Below are positions 23,656-32,491 of a DNA stretch of 64,000 bases, piece after piece (positions within the stretch are counted from its first letter, which is position 1; each line of letters opens with the position of its first letter). The position numbers were made by a program, and so were the translations under genes. Source of the stretch: Gemmatimonadaceae bacterium (GTDB lineage: Bacteria > Gemmatimonadota > Gemmatimonadetes > Gemmatimonadales > Gemmatimonadaceae); contig JAUQWM010000042.1 of NCBI GenBank assembly GCA_030835125.1, forward strand, positions 53,652-117,651, in the 5' to 3' direction. Below the pieces are notes generated by a model. It was not told the DNA's origin, made no database searches, and saw only the letters and a program-made list of their open reading frames with translations.

Positions 23656-25137
23656 TCAGGAAATGACGCTGCCTGCGGCCGGTGACGCCGCCCGGTCCCC
23701 GGCCGGCGTCACCGGCACGGAGAACCGGAACTCGGTTCGTCCCGGGCGGGATTCCACCAGTTCCAGCCGGCCACCGTGCACCTCGGCAATACGCCGGGCG
23801 ATCGCGAGGCCCAGCCCGGCGCCGCTGGTCTTGCTCCCCTCGTGGCGGACGCGCGCCGAGTCCAGTTGGAAGAACCGCTCGAACACGCGCTCGCGCGCCT
23901 CGGCCGGGATACCGGGGCCGGCGTCCACCACCGAGACCTCGCACACCGCGGCGCGCCGGGCCATGGACACCTCGACGGTGGAGCCCTGCGGCGAGTGCTT
24001 GATGGCGTTGTCGAGCAGGTTGAGGAGCAGGCGACCGAGGAGGTCGGCGTCGCCGGGCAGCGGGGCCTCGACGATGTCGGTGAGCGCCACGCCGACGCCG
24101 CGGGCATCGGCGAGCTGCCGGATGCCGCGCACGGCATCGTCGACGAGGTCCTCGAGGTACACGGGTGCGCGATGGACGACCAGGTGGCCGGCATCCGACC
24201 GCGCGAGGAGGAACAGGTCGTCCACGATCCGCGTCAGGCGCTGTGCCGCGTCCTGCATGATGCCCACCGACGCGCGATACTCCGCCTCGTCGCGATGGGG
24301 GCGCGAGAGGGTGACATCCGCTTCCGTGCGCACGATGGCCGTGGGCGTGCGCAGTTCGTGAGAGGCATCGGCCATGAACCGGCGTTGCTGCTCGAACGAT
24401 CGCTCCAGGCGGTCGAGCAGGTCGTTGATGACCTGCGCCAGCCTGACGAGTTCATCGCCGCCACTGACGGGAAGGCGCTCGTGCAGGTTCGACGCGGTGA
24501 TGTCGGCGGCATGGGACGCCATGGACGCCACCGGCGCGAGGTTGCGCTGCGCCAGGAAGTAACCGCTGGTCGCCGCCACGAGGATGAGCAGCGGGATGGC
24601 GACGAGGAACATGCGCCGGACGCCGGCCATCATCCGCTCGGCTTCACGCAGCGGGTAGCGGCCCGACAACTGGTAGCGGTGGCCGTCGAGGAGGAGCGGC
24701 TGGGCGCGCACGAGGTAGGCGCCGCCGGGCGCGGCCAGCCGGGTGGTGAACGGTTCGTCGATCGATCGCGCGCGCCGCACCACCGCCAGCACCGCGCTGT
24801 CGGTCGGGGCGCCGGCGTTGCCGGCTTCCGATCCGGGATCTCCCTTCGCCGCCACACGCCCCGTCGAGTCGGTGATGACGATGTGCAGCTCGCGGAACCG
24901 CACTTCGTAGATCGTGGCGCGCATGGCATCGGTGACGTTCAGACCCGCCCGGCGCTCGGCGCCCAGTTCCAGCGTGAAGGCGCCGAGTGCCTCGCCGATG
25001 AAACGATCGGTGCCGCTGACGAGGGCGCGCGCGAACGCGACATATGAAACCACCGCGAACGCCGCCAGCGGCAGGGCGAGCAGGACCGAGTACCACAGCG
25101 TCAACCGGACGCGGATCGAGGACGGCCAGGCGGCCAC
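23656..25137 (-). CDS. Sensor histidine kinase with HAMP domain
   Basis: A 493-residue class I histidine kinase. TM1 is near residues 14-36, a periplasmic sensor spans about 37-172 (containing IVITDSTGRVAAKGDPGS), and TM2 is near 177-197. A HAMP domain follows. The H-box is ASHELRTPTAIVRTEA with His260; later come the N-box LLLNLLDNAIKHSPQGST, DAGPGIPAEARERVF, and GAGLGLAIARRIAEVHGG. It lies 3 nt after the regulator gene on the same strand, so the two are co-transcribed, and is followed by the TonB receptor operon. The sensed signal is unknown; a metal is plausible because of the receptor/PepSY genes. Confidence 0.93.
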   Translation of the reverse strand: MAAWPSSIRVRLTLWYSVLLALPLAAFAVVSYVAFARALVSGTDRFIGEALGAFTLELGAERRAGLNVTDAMRATIYEVRFRELHIVITDSTGRVAAKGDPGSEAGNAGAPTDSAVLAVVRRARSIDEPFTTRLAAPGGAYLVRAQPLLLDGHRYQLSGRYPLREAERMMAGVRRMFLVAIPLLILVAATSGYFLAQRNLAPVASMASHAADITASNLHERLPVSGGDELVRLAQVINDLLDRLERSFEQQRRFMADASHELRTPTAIVRTEADVTLSRPHRDEAEYRASVGIMQDAAQRLTRIVDDLFLLARSDAGHLVVHRAPVYLEDLVDDAVRGIRQLADARGVGVALTDIVEAPLPGDADLLGRLLLNLLDNAIKHSPQGSTVEVSMARRAAVCEVSVVDAGPGIPAEARERVFERFFQLDSARVRHEGSKTSGAGLGLAIARRIAEVHGGRLELVESRPGRTEFRFSVPVTPAGDRAASPAAGSVIS

Positions 25138-25140
25138 GGG

Positions 25141-25863
<723 letters not shown>

Positions 25864-25866
25864 GGT

Positions 25867-28281
25867 CTACCGCGGCGGGACCGGGCCGGGAACGTCGGGG
25901 GACACCGCGCGCTCGAACCCGGCGCGGATCGATTCCCAGCCAGGCCCGAAGAGATCGTCGCTTCCGGACGCACCTGCGTTCACCGCCGCGTTCCACCGGG
26001 GCGGTTCCACCCCGGACAGGTTGTGGACGAAGAAGTCCCACATCTTGCGATCGCCGTAGGCGGCGCTCGGCCCGCGGCGCCCGCCGCCATGCTCCTCGCC
26101 CGGCATCACCAGCAGGTCGAACGTCTTGTTCGCCTTGATGAGCGCGTTCACCACCTGCATGGTCGACGACGGGTCGACGTTGGTGTCGAGTTCCGGCAGC
26201 ACGAGCAGCAGCTTGCCCTGCAGCTTGTGGGCGTGGACGACGTTGGAGCTGGCCTCGTACTCCGGACCGATGGGGTAGCCCATCCATTGCTCGTTCCACC
26301 ACACCTTGTCCATGCGGTTGTCGTGGCAGCCGGCAAAGGCGACCGCGACGTGGTAGAACTCCGGGTGGAAGAGGAGCGCCCCCATGGCGTTCTGTCCGCC
26401 CGCCGACCCGCCGAAGATCCCGACCCGCGAGAGGTCGTACCACGGGTTCTTCGCCGCGTACGCCTTGTGCCAGAGGATGCGGTCGGGGAAGCCCGCGTCG
26501 CCGATGTTCTTCCAGGCGACGTCATGGAACCTGCGGCTCCGGTTCGCGGTCCCCATGCCGTCGATCTGCACGACGACGAATCCGAGCTCGGCGATCGACT
26601 GCATGTTGTACCACGGCGCGAAGCCCTTCGGCACGAACGAGCCGTGCGGCCCGGCGTAGATGTACTCGATCACCGGGTACTTCCTCCGGGGATCGAATCG
26701 TGAGGGGCGTACCACGACGCCCCAGATGTCGCTGGTCCCGTCGCGCCCCTTGGCAGTGAACACCTCGGGGGCGCGCCAGCCGGCCTTCGAGAGCGCGGTG
26801 ACGTCGGCGCGCTCGAGATCCATCAGGACCTTCCCGTCGGCGGACCGGCGGAGCTGCGCCACGGGCGCGAGGTCGACGCGCGACCAGGTATCCACGTACA
26901 GCTCGCCGTCCGGGGAGAAGCTCACGACGTGGTCGGCCGGCGCATCGGTCAGCGGCGTCAGGCCGGTGCCGTCGAAGTTCACGCGATAATAGTGGGCGAA
27001 GTACGGATCCTGCTTCGGGTCCATGCCTCCCGCGCTGAACCAGACCTGGCGTTTGACGGGATCCACGCGCTGCACGGCCCTGACGACGAACTCGCCCTTC
27101 GTGATCTGGTTCTTCACCGTCCCGGTCGCGCCGTCGTAGAGGTACAGGTGCGCCCACCCGTCGCGCTCCGACAACCAGACGATCTCGGCCCCATCGTCCG
27201 GGTCAGAGCGGAAGATGCGACCGCCCCCATCGAGCGTGCCCGCGGCGCGGCGGTAGTCGATGAACGTCGCCGACTCCTCGTCCACCAGTGCACGCGCCTG
27301 CCCCGTGGTCGCGTTCACCTCGATTACGCGATACCGCTGGTGCCCGCGCTGGTTGTACTCGAACGTGAACGCGCGGCTGTCGCGGCGCCACTGGATCCCG
27401 GTCAGGTTGAACGGATCGGGGAAGAGCGCATTGTCGACGGTGGTCTGCGTGCGGGTGTCGACGTCGAAGAGCGTCGGCTGCTGGAGGTCGAGCACGTCGC
27501 CCGGCTTGGCGTAGAAGCGCTCGAAGTACTTCGGCTGCACCTGGTCCGGCGGCGACGAGACCACGTACCGCACCATGCGCTGATAGCCCGGGCGCACTCG
27601 ATAGGCGGCGAGATGCCGCGAGTCCGGCGCCCAGCTCAGCGACTGGCGGGTGTACGGGTTGCCCTCCGAACCGTCGCGACTCAGTGCCACCCCGGCGGAA
27701 GGCGCCGTGCCGGCGTCACGCACCCAGACGTTGTAGTTGTTGATGTAGGCGAGGCGCTTCCCATCGGGGGACGCCAGTCCGGGGTCGACCGCGCCCGGGG
27801 CGCCCTGCCCCGCACCGCCACCGCGTCCGCCGCGCCCAGCCCCCGCCGCAGTGCGCGTGCAGCGATACTCGACGAGGGAACAGCTCCAGGTCGCGCTGTC
27901 CGCGGCGACCGTGATGGCCTGGTCGTTGTTCGTGAACGCGAAGGTGGTGAACGGCAGCGTCAGGCCCGTGTAGCGGCCTCCCGTCGCAGCGCCCAGCGCC
28001 GCCGCGATTCGATCGTGATCGAAGGGCGCCTTCTTGACCGGCGCATCGGCGGTCGTGGCATCGACCAGGACGAACGTATGCCCACCGGCGACCGATTTCC
28101 GGTACCAGAGCCGGGTATTTCCGGACCATGTCGGGGACTCGATCGCGTCGACAACGAGGCTCCGATACGTGGCGGACAGCCCGCTCGCGCGATCGTAGTC
28201 GGCTGCGGTGACCGTCGTGGCCTGGGACAGGCCTTCTGTGGCGAGGCCGGCGCAAAGGGTCAGGACCAGGAACGAGCGCAT
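25867..28281 (-). CDS. Secreted S9 dipeptidyl peptidase (DPP IV-like)
   Basis: An 804-residue exported serine peptidase. A signal peptide ([20 protein letters not shown]) is followed by an eight-bladed DPP4-type propeller and a C-terminal alpha/beta-hydrolase domain. The nucleophile is Ser626 in [13 protein letters not shown]; the acid lies in [12 protein letters not shown] and the His in [11 protein letters not shown]. The family removes N-terminal dipeptides, often Xaa-Pro, from peptides in the periplasm. A Gly/Arg-rich stretch ([15 protein letters not shown]) around residues 165-182 interrupts the propeller and looks like a disordered loop. It lies 3 nt upstream of the regulator gene on the same strand, so transcription may continue into the two-component genes. 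Confidence 0.92.
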   Translation of the reverse strand: MRSFLVLTLCAGLATEGLSQATTVTAADYDRASGLSATYRSLVVDAIESPTWSGNTRLWYRKSVAGGHTFVLVDATTADAPVKKAPFDHDRIAAALGAATGGRYTGLTLPFTTFAFTNNDQAITVAADSATWSCSLVEYRCTRTAAGAGRGGRGGGAGQGAPGAVDPGLASPDGKRLAYINNYNVWVRDAGTAPSAGVALSRDGSEGNPYTRQSLSWAPDSRHLAAYRVRPGYQRMVRYVVSSPPDQVQPKYFERFYAKPGDVLDLQQPTLFDVDTRTQTTVDNALFPDPFNLTGIQWRRDSRAFTFEYNQRGHQRYRVIEVNATTGQARALVDEESATFIDYRRAAGTLDGGGRIFRSDPDDGAEIVWLSERDGWAHLYLYDGATGTVKNQITKGEFVVRAVQRVDPVKRQVWFSAGGMDPKQDPYFAHYYRVNFDGTGLTPLTDAPADHVVSFSPDGELYVDTWSRVDLAPVAQLRRSADGKVLMDLERADVTALSKAGWRAPEVFTAKGRDGTSDIWGVVVRPSRFDPRRKYPVIEYIYAGPHGSFVPKGFAPWYNMQSIAELGFVVVQIDGMGTANRSRRFHDVAWKNIGDAGFPDRILWHKAYAAKNPWYDLSRVGIFGGSAGGQNAMGALLFHPEFYHVAVAFAGCHDNRMDKVWWNEQWMGYPIGPEYEASSNVVHAHKLQGKLLLVLPELDTNVDPSSTMQVVNALIKANKTFDLLVMPGEEHGGGRRGPSAAYGDRKMWDFFVHNLSGVEPPRWNAAVNAGASGSDDLFGPGWESIRAGFERAVSPDVPGPVPPR

Positions 28282-28419
28282 GAATTCCGTCTCCCCCGAT
28301 GGTGATGCTGCTCACCCGACAAGATGCCTTCCGGCCCCGCTCCTGCACCATACTGCCGGCACCGGGTCGTTAGCTTTCCGCGGCCGGATCACCAGCCACC
28401 ACGCCGAACCTCACGACCC

Positions 28420-28893
28420 ATGACTCGCCAACTCGTCAATCGACTGCTGCTTGCCATCGTGCTCGTCTCCGCCCCGGCCATCCTGCAGGCGCAGGAAATG
28501 AAGCCGAAGTCCGACTCCAGCGCGAAGATGGGCTCCATGGCCGACCACATGATGGGCCCGTGGAAGGAGCTGAATGCGTTCCACATGGTCATGGAGGCCA
28601 CCTGGCATCCTGCCTCGAAGAACGACCTGGCCCCGCTGCGCGCGAAAGTCCGGGACCTGGTGACGGCGTCCGAATCCTGGTCCGCCTCGAAGGCCCCGGC
28701 GATGCCGGCGTCCTGCGGGAGTGAAGCGGTGCGCAAGGCAGTGACGACCGTCGCCGAGAGTTCGAAAGCGCTCGCGGCACTCGTCGCGTCCTCGGCCGAC
28801 GACGCGAAGCTGAAGGAGTCGCTCAAGGCCATCCACGACACGTTCGAGGTCGCCGAGAAAGGCTGCGCGGCCCACGGCGGCCATGGTGCGTGA
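28420..28893 (+). CDS. Small secreted His/Met-rich helical protein
   Basis: A 157-residue exported protein with signal peptide (VNRLLLAIVLVSAPAILQAQ). The mature part is helical: KMGSMADHMMGPWKELNAFH, then MVMEATWHPASKNDLAPL, and later helices with KLKESLKAIHDTFEVAEKGC, ending AAHGGHGA. The cluster of Met and His near the N-terminus and a His-rich tail suggest metal or haem binding in a four-helix bundle, but I recognise no family. The ATG at 28420 precedes the signal peptide directly; the longer frame adds an unlikely leader. It is monocistronic and ends before a strong bidirectional hairpin. Confidence 0.7.
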   Translation: MTRQLVNRLLLAIVLVSAPAILQAQEMKPKSDSSAKMGSMADHMMGPWKELNAFHMVMEATWHPASKNDLAPLRAKVRDLVTASESWSASKAPAMPASCGSEAVRKAVTTVAESSKALAALVASSADDAKLKESLKAIHDTFEVAEKGCAAHGGHGA

Positions 28894-28938
28894 CCCGCTG
28901 AGAGGTCGGGTTCCGGAGAGCGACTGAACGCCGAGCAC

Positions 28939-28969
28939 GCGGGCTTCACGGTGGACGCCGTGAGCCCGC
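28939..28969. terminator. Bidirectional terminator-like hairpin
   Basis: GCGGGCTTCACGG (28939-28951) pairs with CCGTGAGCCCGC (28958-28969) around a 6-nt loop, giving an 11-12 bp GC-rich stem with one bulge. It lies between the convergent ends of the small secreted protein and the pirin gene. There is no clear T-run, as is common in GC-rich genomes. Confidence 0.65.
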
Positions 28970-28984
28970 GCGCCGGTGAGATCG

Positions 28985-29896
28985 CTAGCCGCGTTCGCCC
29001 CTGATGAAGGTGCCGTTCCGGAGATCCTGGACCGCCTCGTAGAGCTCGGCCTCCGTGTTCATCACGATGGGGCCGTACCAGGCCACCGGCTCCTTGAGCG
29101 GCTGGCCGGAAACCAGCAGGAACCGGATTCCCTCGTCCCCCGCGCGCACCGTCACCTCGTCGCCCGCGTCGAACAGCACCAGCGACCGGTTGCCGGTCAT
29201 CTCGCGCTCGACGGTCTCCACCGGACCGTTCTTCTCCGTGAGGACGCCGAACGGCGCGGACGCATCGCGGAACGTGCCCGACCCCTCGAAGATGTAGGCG
29301 AAGGCATGCCGGCGCGTATCGGCCGGGAACGAGCGCCGCACCCCGGGCGGGACCTGGATGTCCAGGTAGTAGGGGTCGGCGGCGATGCCCTCGACGGGTC
29401 CGCGCTGCCCCCAGAATTCCCCGCAGACGATGCGCACCCTGGTGCCGTCGTCCTCGACGACCTCCGGGATGTGCGCCGAGGCGATGTCCTGGTACCGCGG
29501 CTTCGTCATCTTGAGTGACGATGGCAGGTTGGCCCAGAGCTGGAAGCCGTGCATCCGGCCCGCGGCGTCCCCGCGTGGCATCTCCTGGTGCATGATCCCG
29601 CTGCCCGCGGTCATCCACTGGACGTCACCCGCGCCTAACGAACCGCGGTTGCCCAGGCTGTCGCCATGGTCCACCGTGCCGGTGAGCACGTAGGTGATGG
29701 TCTCGATGCCGCGGTGCGGGTGCCAGGGGAACCCGGCGAGGTAGTCGGCCGGACGCTCGTTCCTGAAGTCGTCGAACAGGAGGAACGGGTCGAACTCGTC
29801 GGTCTTCCCGAACCCGAAGGCCCGGCGGAGCTTCACCCCCGCCCCTTCCATCGTGGGCGAGGACTCGATGATCTGCTTGACAGGGCGAATGGACAT
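28985..29896 (-). CDS. Pirin-family cupin protein
   Basis: A 303-residue bicupin pirin. The metal site is formed by His59 and His61 in FPWHPHRGIETITYVLTG, and His103 and Glu105 in AGSGIMHQEMPRG. The second cupin ends GIRFLLVSGQPLKEPVAWYG. Pirins are Fe(II)-binding proteins, some with quercetinase activity and some acting as redox-dependent regulators. ATG 29896 is preferred to an in-frame ATG at 29935, as MSIRPVKQIIES is the conserved beginning. It follows the zinc-ribbon gene by 54 nt on the same strand. Confidence 0.92.
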   Translation of the reverse strand: MSIRPVKQIIESSPTMEGAGVKLRRAFGFGKTDEFDPFLLFDDFRNERPADYLAGFPWHPHRGIETITYVLTGTVDHGDSLGNRGSLGAGDVQWMTAGSGIMHQEMPRGDAAGRMHGFQLWANLPSSLKMTKPRYQDIASAHIPEVVEDDGTRVRIVCGEFWGQRGPVEGIAADPYYLDIQVPPGVRRSFPADTRRHAFAYIFEGSGTFRDASAPFGVLTEKNGPVETVEREMTGNRSLVLFDAGDEVTVRAGDEGIRFLLVSGQPLKEPVAWYGPIVMNTEAELYEAVQDLRNGTFIRGERG

Positions 29897-29950
29897 GGGC
29901 CTCCCGGTTCTGGAGTGCACGGGGGACGGCAGCACCGGTATCGACCGGGA

Positions 29951-31006
29951 CTAGGCCTTCCCCCGCAGTTTGTCGAAGGCGGACGACACGGACGTCGGGA
30001 GCAGCAGGTTGTCCGAGATGCCGGCGATCTCCTCGGCATCGCGCCACGCCCGCTCCAGTTCCTCGAGTTCCCCGTGCATCGCGCGGCGCTCCGACTCCTC
30101 GTGGAGCGCCATTTCCAGCGCCAGCCGATGCGGACCCGGGAGCCCGAACAGTCCCTTGTTCCCGGACTGGGAGCCCCCGCTGTCGAAGCGACCCCAGCGC
30201 GACTTCCGCTTCACCAGGGGCCGCGTGTATTCCCTCGACAGCTTCGTGAGGTGACCGAGGTACGCCTCGGCGCTCCCGAGGCTCTCGATCTCGGCGACGG
30301 CCTCCGCGACCGCCTTCCGGCTGCCGCCGTACCGATTGACCTTCGGCACCACGATCGAGGCGATCTGCTCGGCTTCCTTCCCCTCGAAGCGCGCGCTGCC
30401 GTTCTTGAACCGCAGGTTGATTGCGAGTCGGCCGTCGTCGGCCCGATCGAGCGAGGTCTCGGCGAGATGGCGCCGCCGGACGTGGACGAGGCCGGCGGAG
30501 CTAGTGTGGATCTTTGCGACCACTTCCTCCGGGCTTCCGCTGACAATGGCCTTCCCGGAGTTCGCGAACATCCAGGCGAAGCCGCCAATGCCGATGCCGG
30601 CGGCAGCGATCCCGGTGAACACGGCACCCACGACGGCGACGCCGCCGGCGGCCAGCAGGATCTGCCGGTTCCGGCGTCTTCCGAACTGGTCGCCGTACCG
30701 CCATGCGGCGAACTCCGGGCGCATCGGCTCGCCAATCCGCACCAGGGTCGTCCCGTCGCGCAGGCGCGCGAGGCCAACGTTGTCCGTGGCCACCCGCTTG
30801 CGCGCGTCCCGATACAGCTTCTCCGACTCCTCGATCGCTTCCCAGCGCTCCTCGAGTGGCGTGAGGTTCCACCGCTCGCACTTCGGGCAGACGACCCAGA
30901 GCCGTCCCTTGGCCGCGTCGAAGGCCAGTCGTTTCCCGACCGGGAACGCCTCGACCGCCTCGTTACGACCGAGGTCCTGGTTGCAGAAGAGGCAGGTGGA
31001 ATACAC
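29951..31006 (-). CDS. Zinc-ribbon membrane protein of unknown function
   Basis: A 351-residue protein I do not recognise. Residues 1-45 form a zinc ribbon with Cys5 and Cys8 (CLFC) and Cys40 and Cys43 (CPKC). A helical, charged segment follows (EERWEAIEESEKLYRDARKR). One long or two short TM helices lie at about residues 115-148 (LLAAGGVAVVGAVFTGIAAA onward). The C-terminal 200 residues are soluble and mixed alpha/beta, ending in a helical region (EMALHEESERRAMHGELEEL). The start codon lies 2 nt from a 7-nt-period repeat array (31009-31048), so the leader and promoter run through that array. Confidence 0.7.
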   Translation of the reverse strand: MYSTCLFCNQDLGRNEAVEAFPVGKRLAFDAAKGRLWVVCPKCERWNLTPLEERWEAIEESEKLYRDARKRVATDNVGLARLRDGTTLVRIGEPMRPEFAAWRYGDQFGRRRNRQILLAAGGVAVVGAVFTGIAAAGIGIGGFAWMFANSGKAIVSGSPEEVVAKIHTSSAGLVHVRRRHLAETSLDRADDGRLAINLRFKNGSARFEGKEAEQIASIVVPKVNRYGGSRKAVAEAVAEIESLGSAEAYLGHLTKLSREYTRPLVKRKSRWGRFDSGGSQSGNKGLFGLPGPHRLALEMALHEESERRAMHGELEELERAWRDAEEIAGISDNLLLPTSVSSAFDKLRGKA

Positions 31007-31008
31007 TT

Positions 31009-31048
31009 GAGTGCAGAGTGCAGAGTGCAGAGTGCGGAGTGCGGAGTG
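31009..31048. repeat. 7-nt tandem array (GAGTGCA/GAGTGCG), about 5.7 units
   Basis: Units at 31009, 31016 and 31023 are GAGTGCA, those at 31030 and 31037 are GAGTGCG, and a decayed unit (GAGTGAT) follows at 31044. The array fills most of the 54-nt space between the start of the zinc-ribbon gene and the stop of the GH1 gene. Confidence 0.92.
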
Positions 31049-31060
31049 ATGATTGGGAAA

Positions 31061-32437
31061 TCAGCCTTGCGTTGCGATTTCCGAATCGGTCGTCACGAGT
31101 TCTCCGCCGTTGGAACGAATCGTCTCCGCGAAGAAGCGTCCGCTCTGCTTCACCGTCCGGCGCTGCGTGTCGAAGTCGATGTGCACGAGGCCGAACGGCA
31201 TGGTGTAGCCGCTGTTCCACTCGAAGTTGTCGACCAGGGACCAGACAAAGAAGCCCTTCAGGTCCACGCCCTTCTCGACCGCCTGGCGGGCAGCCTCGAT
31301 GTGGTCGCGCAGGAACTGCACGCGCTCCGGGTCCATCACGTCGTCCCCATCGAGGGGCGCGGGGTCCTTGAACGCGGCGCCGCACTCCGTGATGAAGATC
31401 GGTACGCGGCCGTAGCGCTCCGTGATCCTGAGTAACGACTCCTTCAGGCCATTCGGATAGACCTCCCACCCGACGAGCGTGCGGATCGCGGACGGCTCGA
31501 TGTTCCGCGTGCGGGTGGGCAGCAGGGCCGGATCGTCGCCCACGACCACCCGCGTGTAGTAGTTCAACCCGACGAAGTCGATGGGCTGGTGGATGAGCGC
31601 CATGTCCTCGGCGGTGATCGGGCACCAGTCCCGCCCGAACATCTCCGGCAACTCGTCAGGCACGGTGCCGAGCAGGATGGCGTCCAGGAACTGCAGGTTG
31701 CGCCAGGCGTCGGCACGCTTCGCGGCGGCCTGGTCGGCGAGGCTCTGGGTGGCCGGGAACTTCGGCTGGATGTTCACCGCGATCCCGATCTGGCCATCGG
31801 CGCGATCGCGATACGCTTGCACCGCATGCCCGTGCGCGCGCAGCAGGTTACGCGCCACCACCGGCGCCTCCGCGGCATTGCGGTGCCCCGGCGCGTAGAC
31901 GCCAAGGACGTAGCCCTTCTCCATCACGATCGCGGGCTCGTTGATCGTCATCCAGTGCCCCACCCGATCGGAGAGCGCGCGGAACATCACGTCGGCGTAG
32001 TCGCCGAACCACTTCGCCGTGTCGTCGTTGAGCCAGCCGCCCTTGTCTTCCAGGCCGAGTGGCAGGTCCCAGTGATAGAGTGTCGCGAACGGGGCGATGC
32101 CGGCCGCGAGCAGCGCGTCCACCAGCCGGTCATAGTACGAGATGCCTTTCGGGTTCAGGCGGCCGCGACCCTTCGGCATGACGCGCGCCCAGGCGATGCT
32201 GAACCGGTAGGCCTCGATGCCGAGCTCGGCCATCAGGTCCACATCCTCCTGATAGCGGCAGTACTGGTCGCACGCGATGTCGCCCGTCGCACCGGCGACC
32301 GTCATGCCCGGCAGTCGCGAGAACCGGTGCCAGATGTTCGGGCCGGCACCGTCGGCGAGGGTCGATCCTTCGACCTGATACGCCGACGTGGCGACGCCCC
32401 AGTAGAAGTCGCGGGGAAAGGAAGCCTGTTCAGTCAT
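31061..32437 (-). CDS. GH1 beta-glucosidase
   Basis: A 458-residue family 1 glycoside hydrolase without a signal peptide, so cytoplasmic. FYWGVATSAYQVEGS is the N-terminal signature; the acid/base is Glu167 in HWMTINEPAIV and the nucleophile Glu351 in FITECGAAF. Most family members have TENG at the nucleophile, so the Cys after Glu is a minor variant. It hydrolyses beta-glucosides such as cellobiose or plant glucosides. It follows the MacB-like permease gene by 54 nt on the same strand. Confidence 0.95.
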   Translation of the reverse strand: MTEQASFPRDFYWGVATSAYQVEGSTLADGAGPNIWHRFSRLPGMTVAGATGDIACDQYCRYQEDVDLMAELGIEAYRFSIAWARVMPKGRGRLNPKGISYYDRLVDALLAAGIAPFATLYHWDLPLGLEDKGGWLNDDTAKWFGDYADVMFRALSDRVGHWMTINEPAIVMEKGYVLGVYAPGHRNAAEAPVVARNLLRAHGHAVQAYRDRADGQIGIAVNIQPKFPATQSLADQAAAKRADAWRNLQFLDAILLGTVPDELPEMFGRDWCPITAEDMALIHQPIDFVGLNYYTRVVVGDDPALLPTRTRNIEPSAIRTLVGWEVYPNGLKESLLRITERYGRVPIFITECGAAFKDPAPLDGDDVMDPERVQFLRDHIEAARQAVEKGVDLKGFFVWSLVDNFEWNSGYTMPFGLVHIDFDTQRRTVKQSGRFFAETIRSNGGELVTTDSEIATQG

Positions 32438-32491
32438 GGCGCGGGTCCGTCACTGCAAGGAACAAGGTGGACCCGCGCCGGACAACCCGCG

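Noticed and set aside
31016..31048. Transposon end or inverted-repeat remnant beside the GH1 gene
   Set aside because: The sequence is a direct 7-nt tandem repeat without terminal inversions, and no transposase frame is near.
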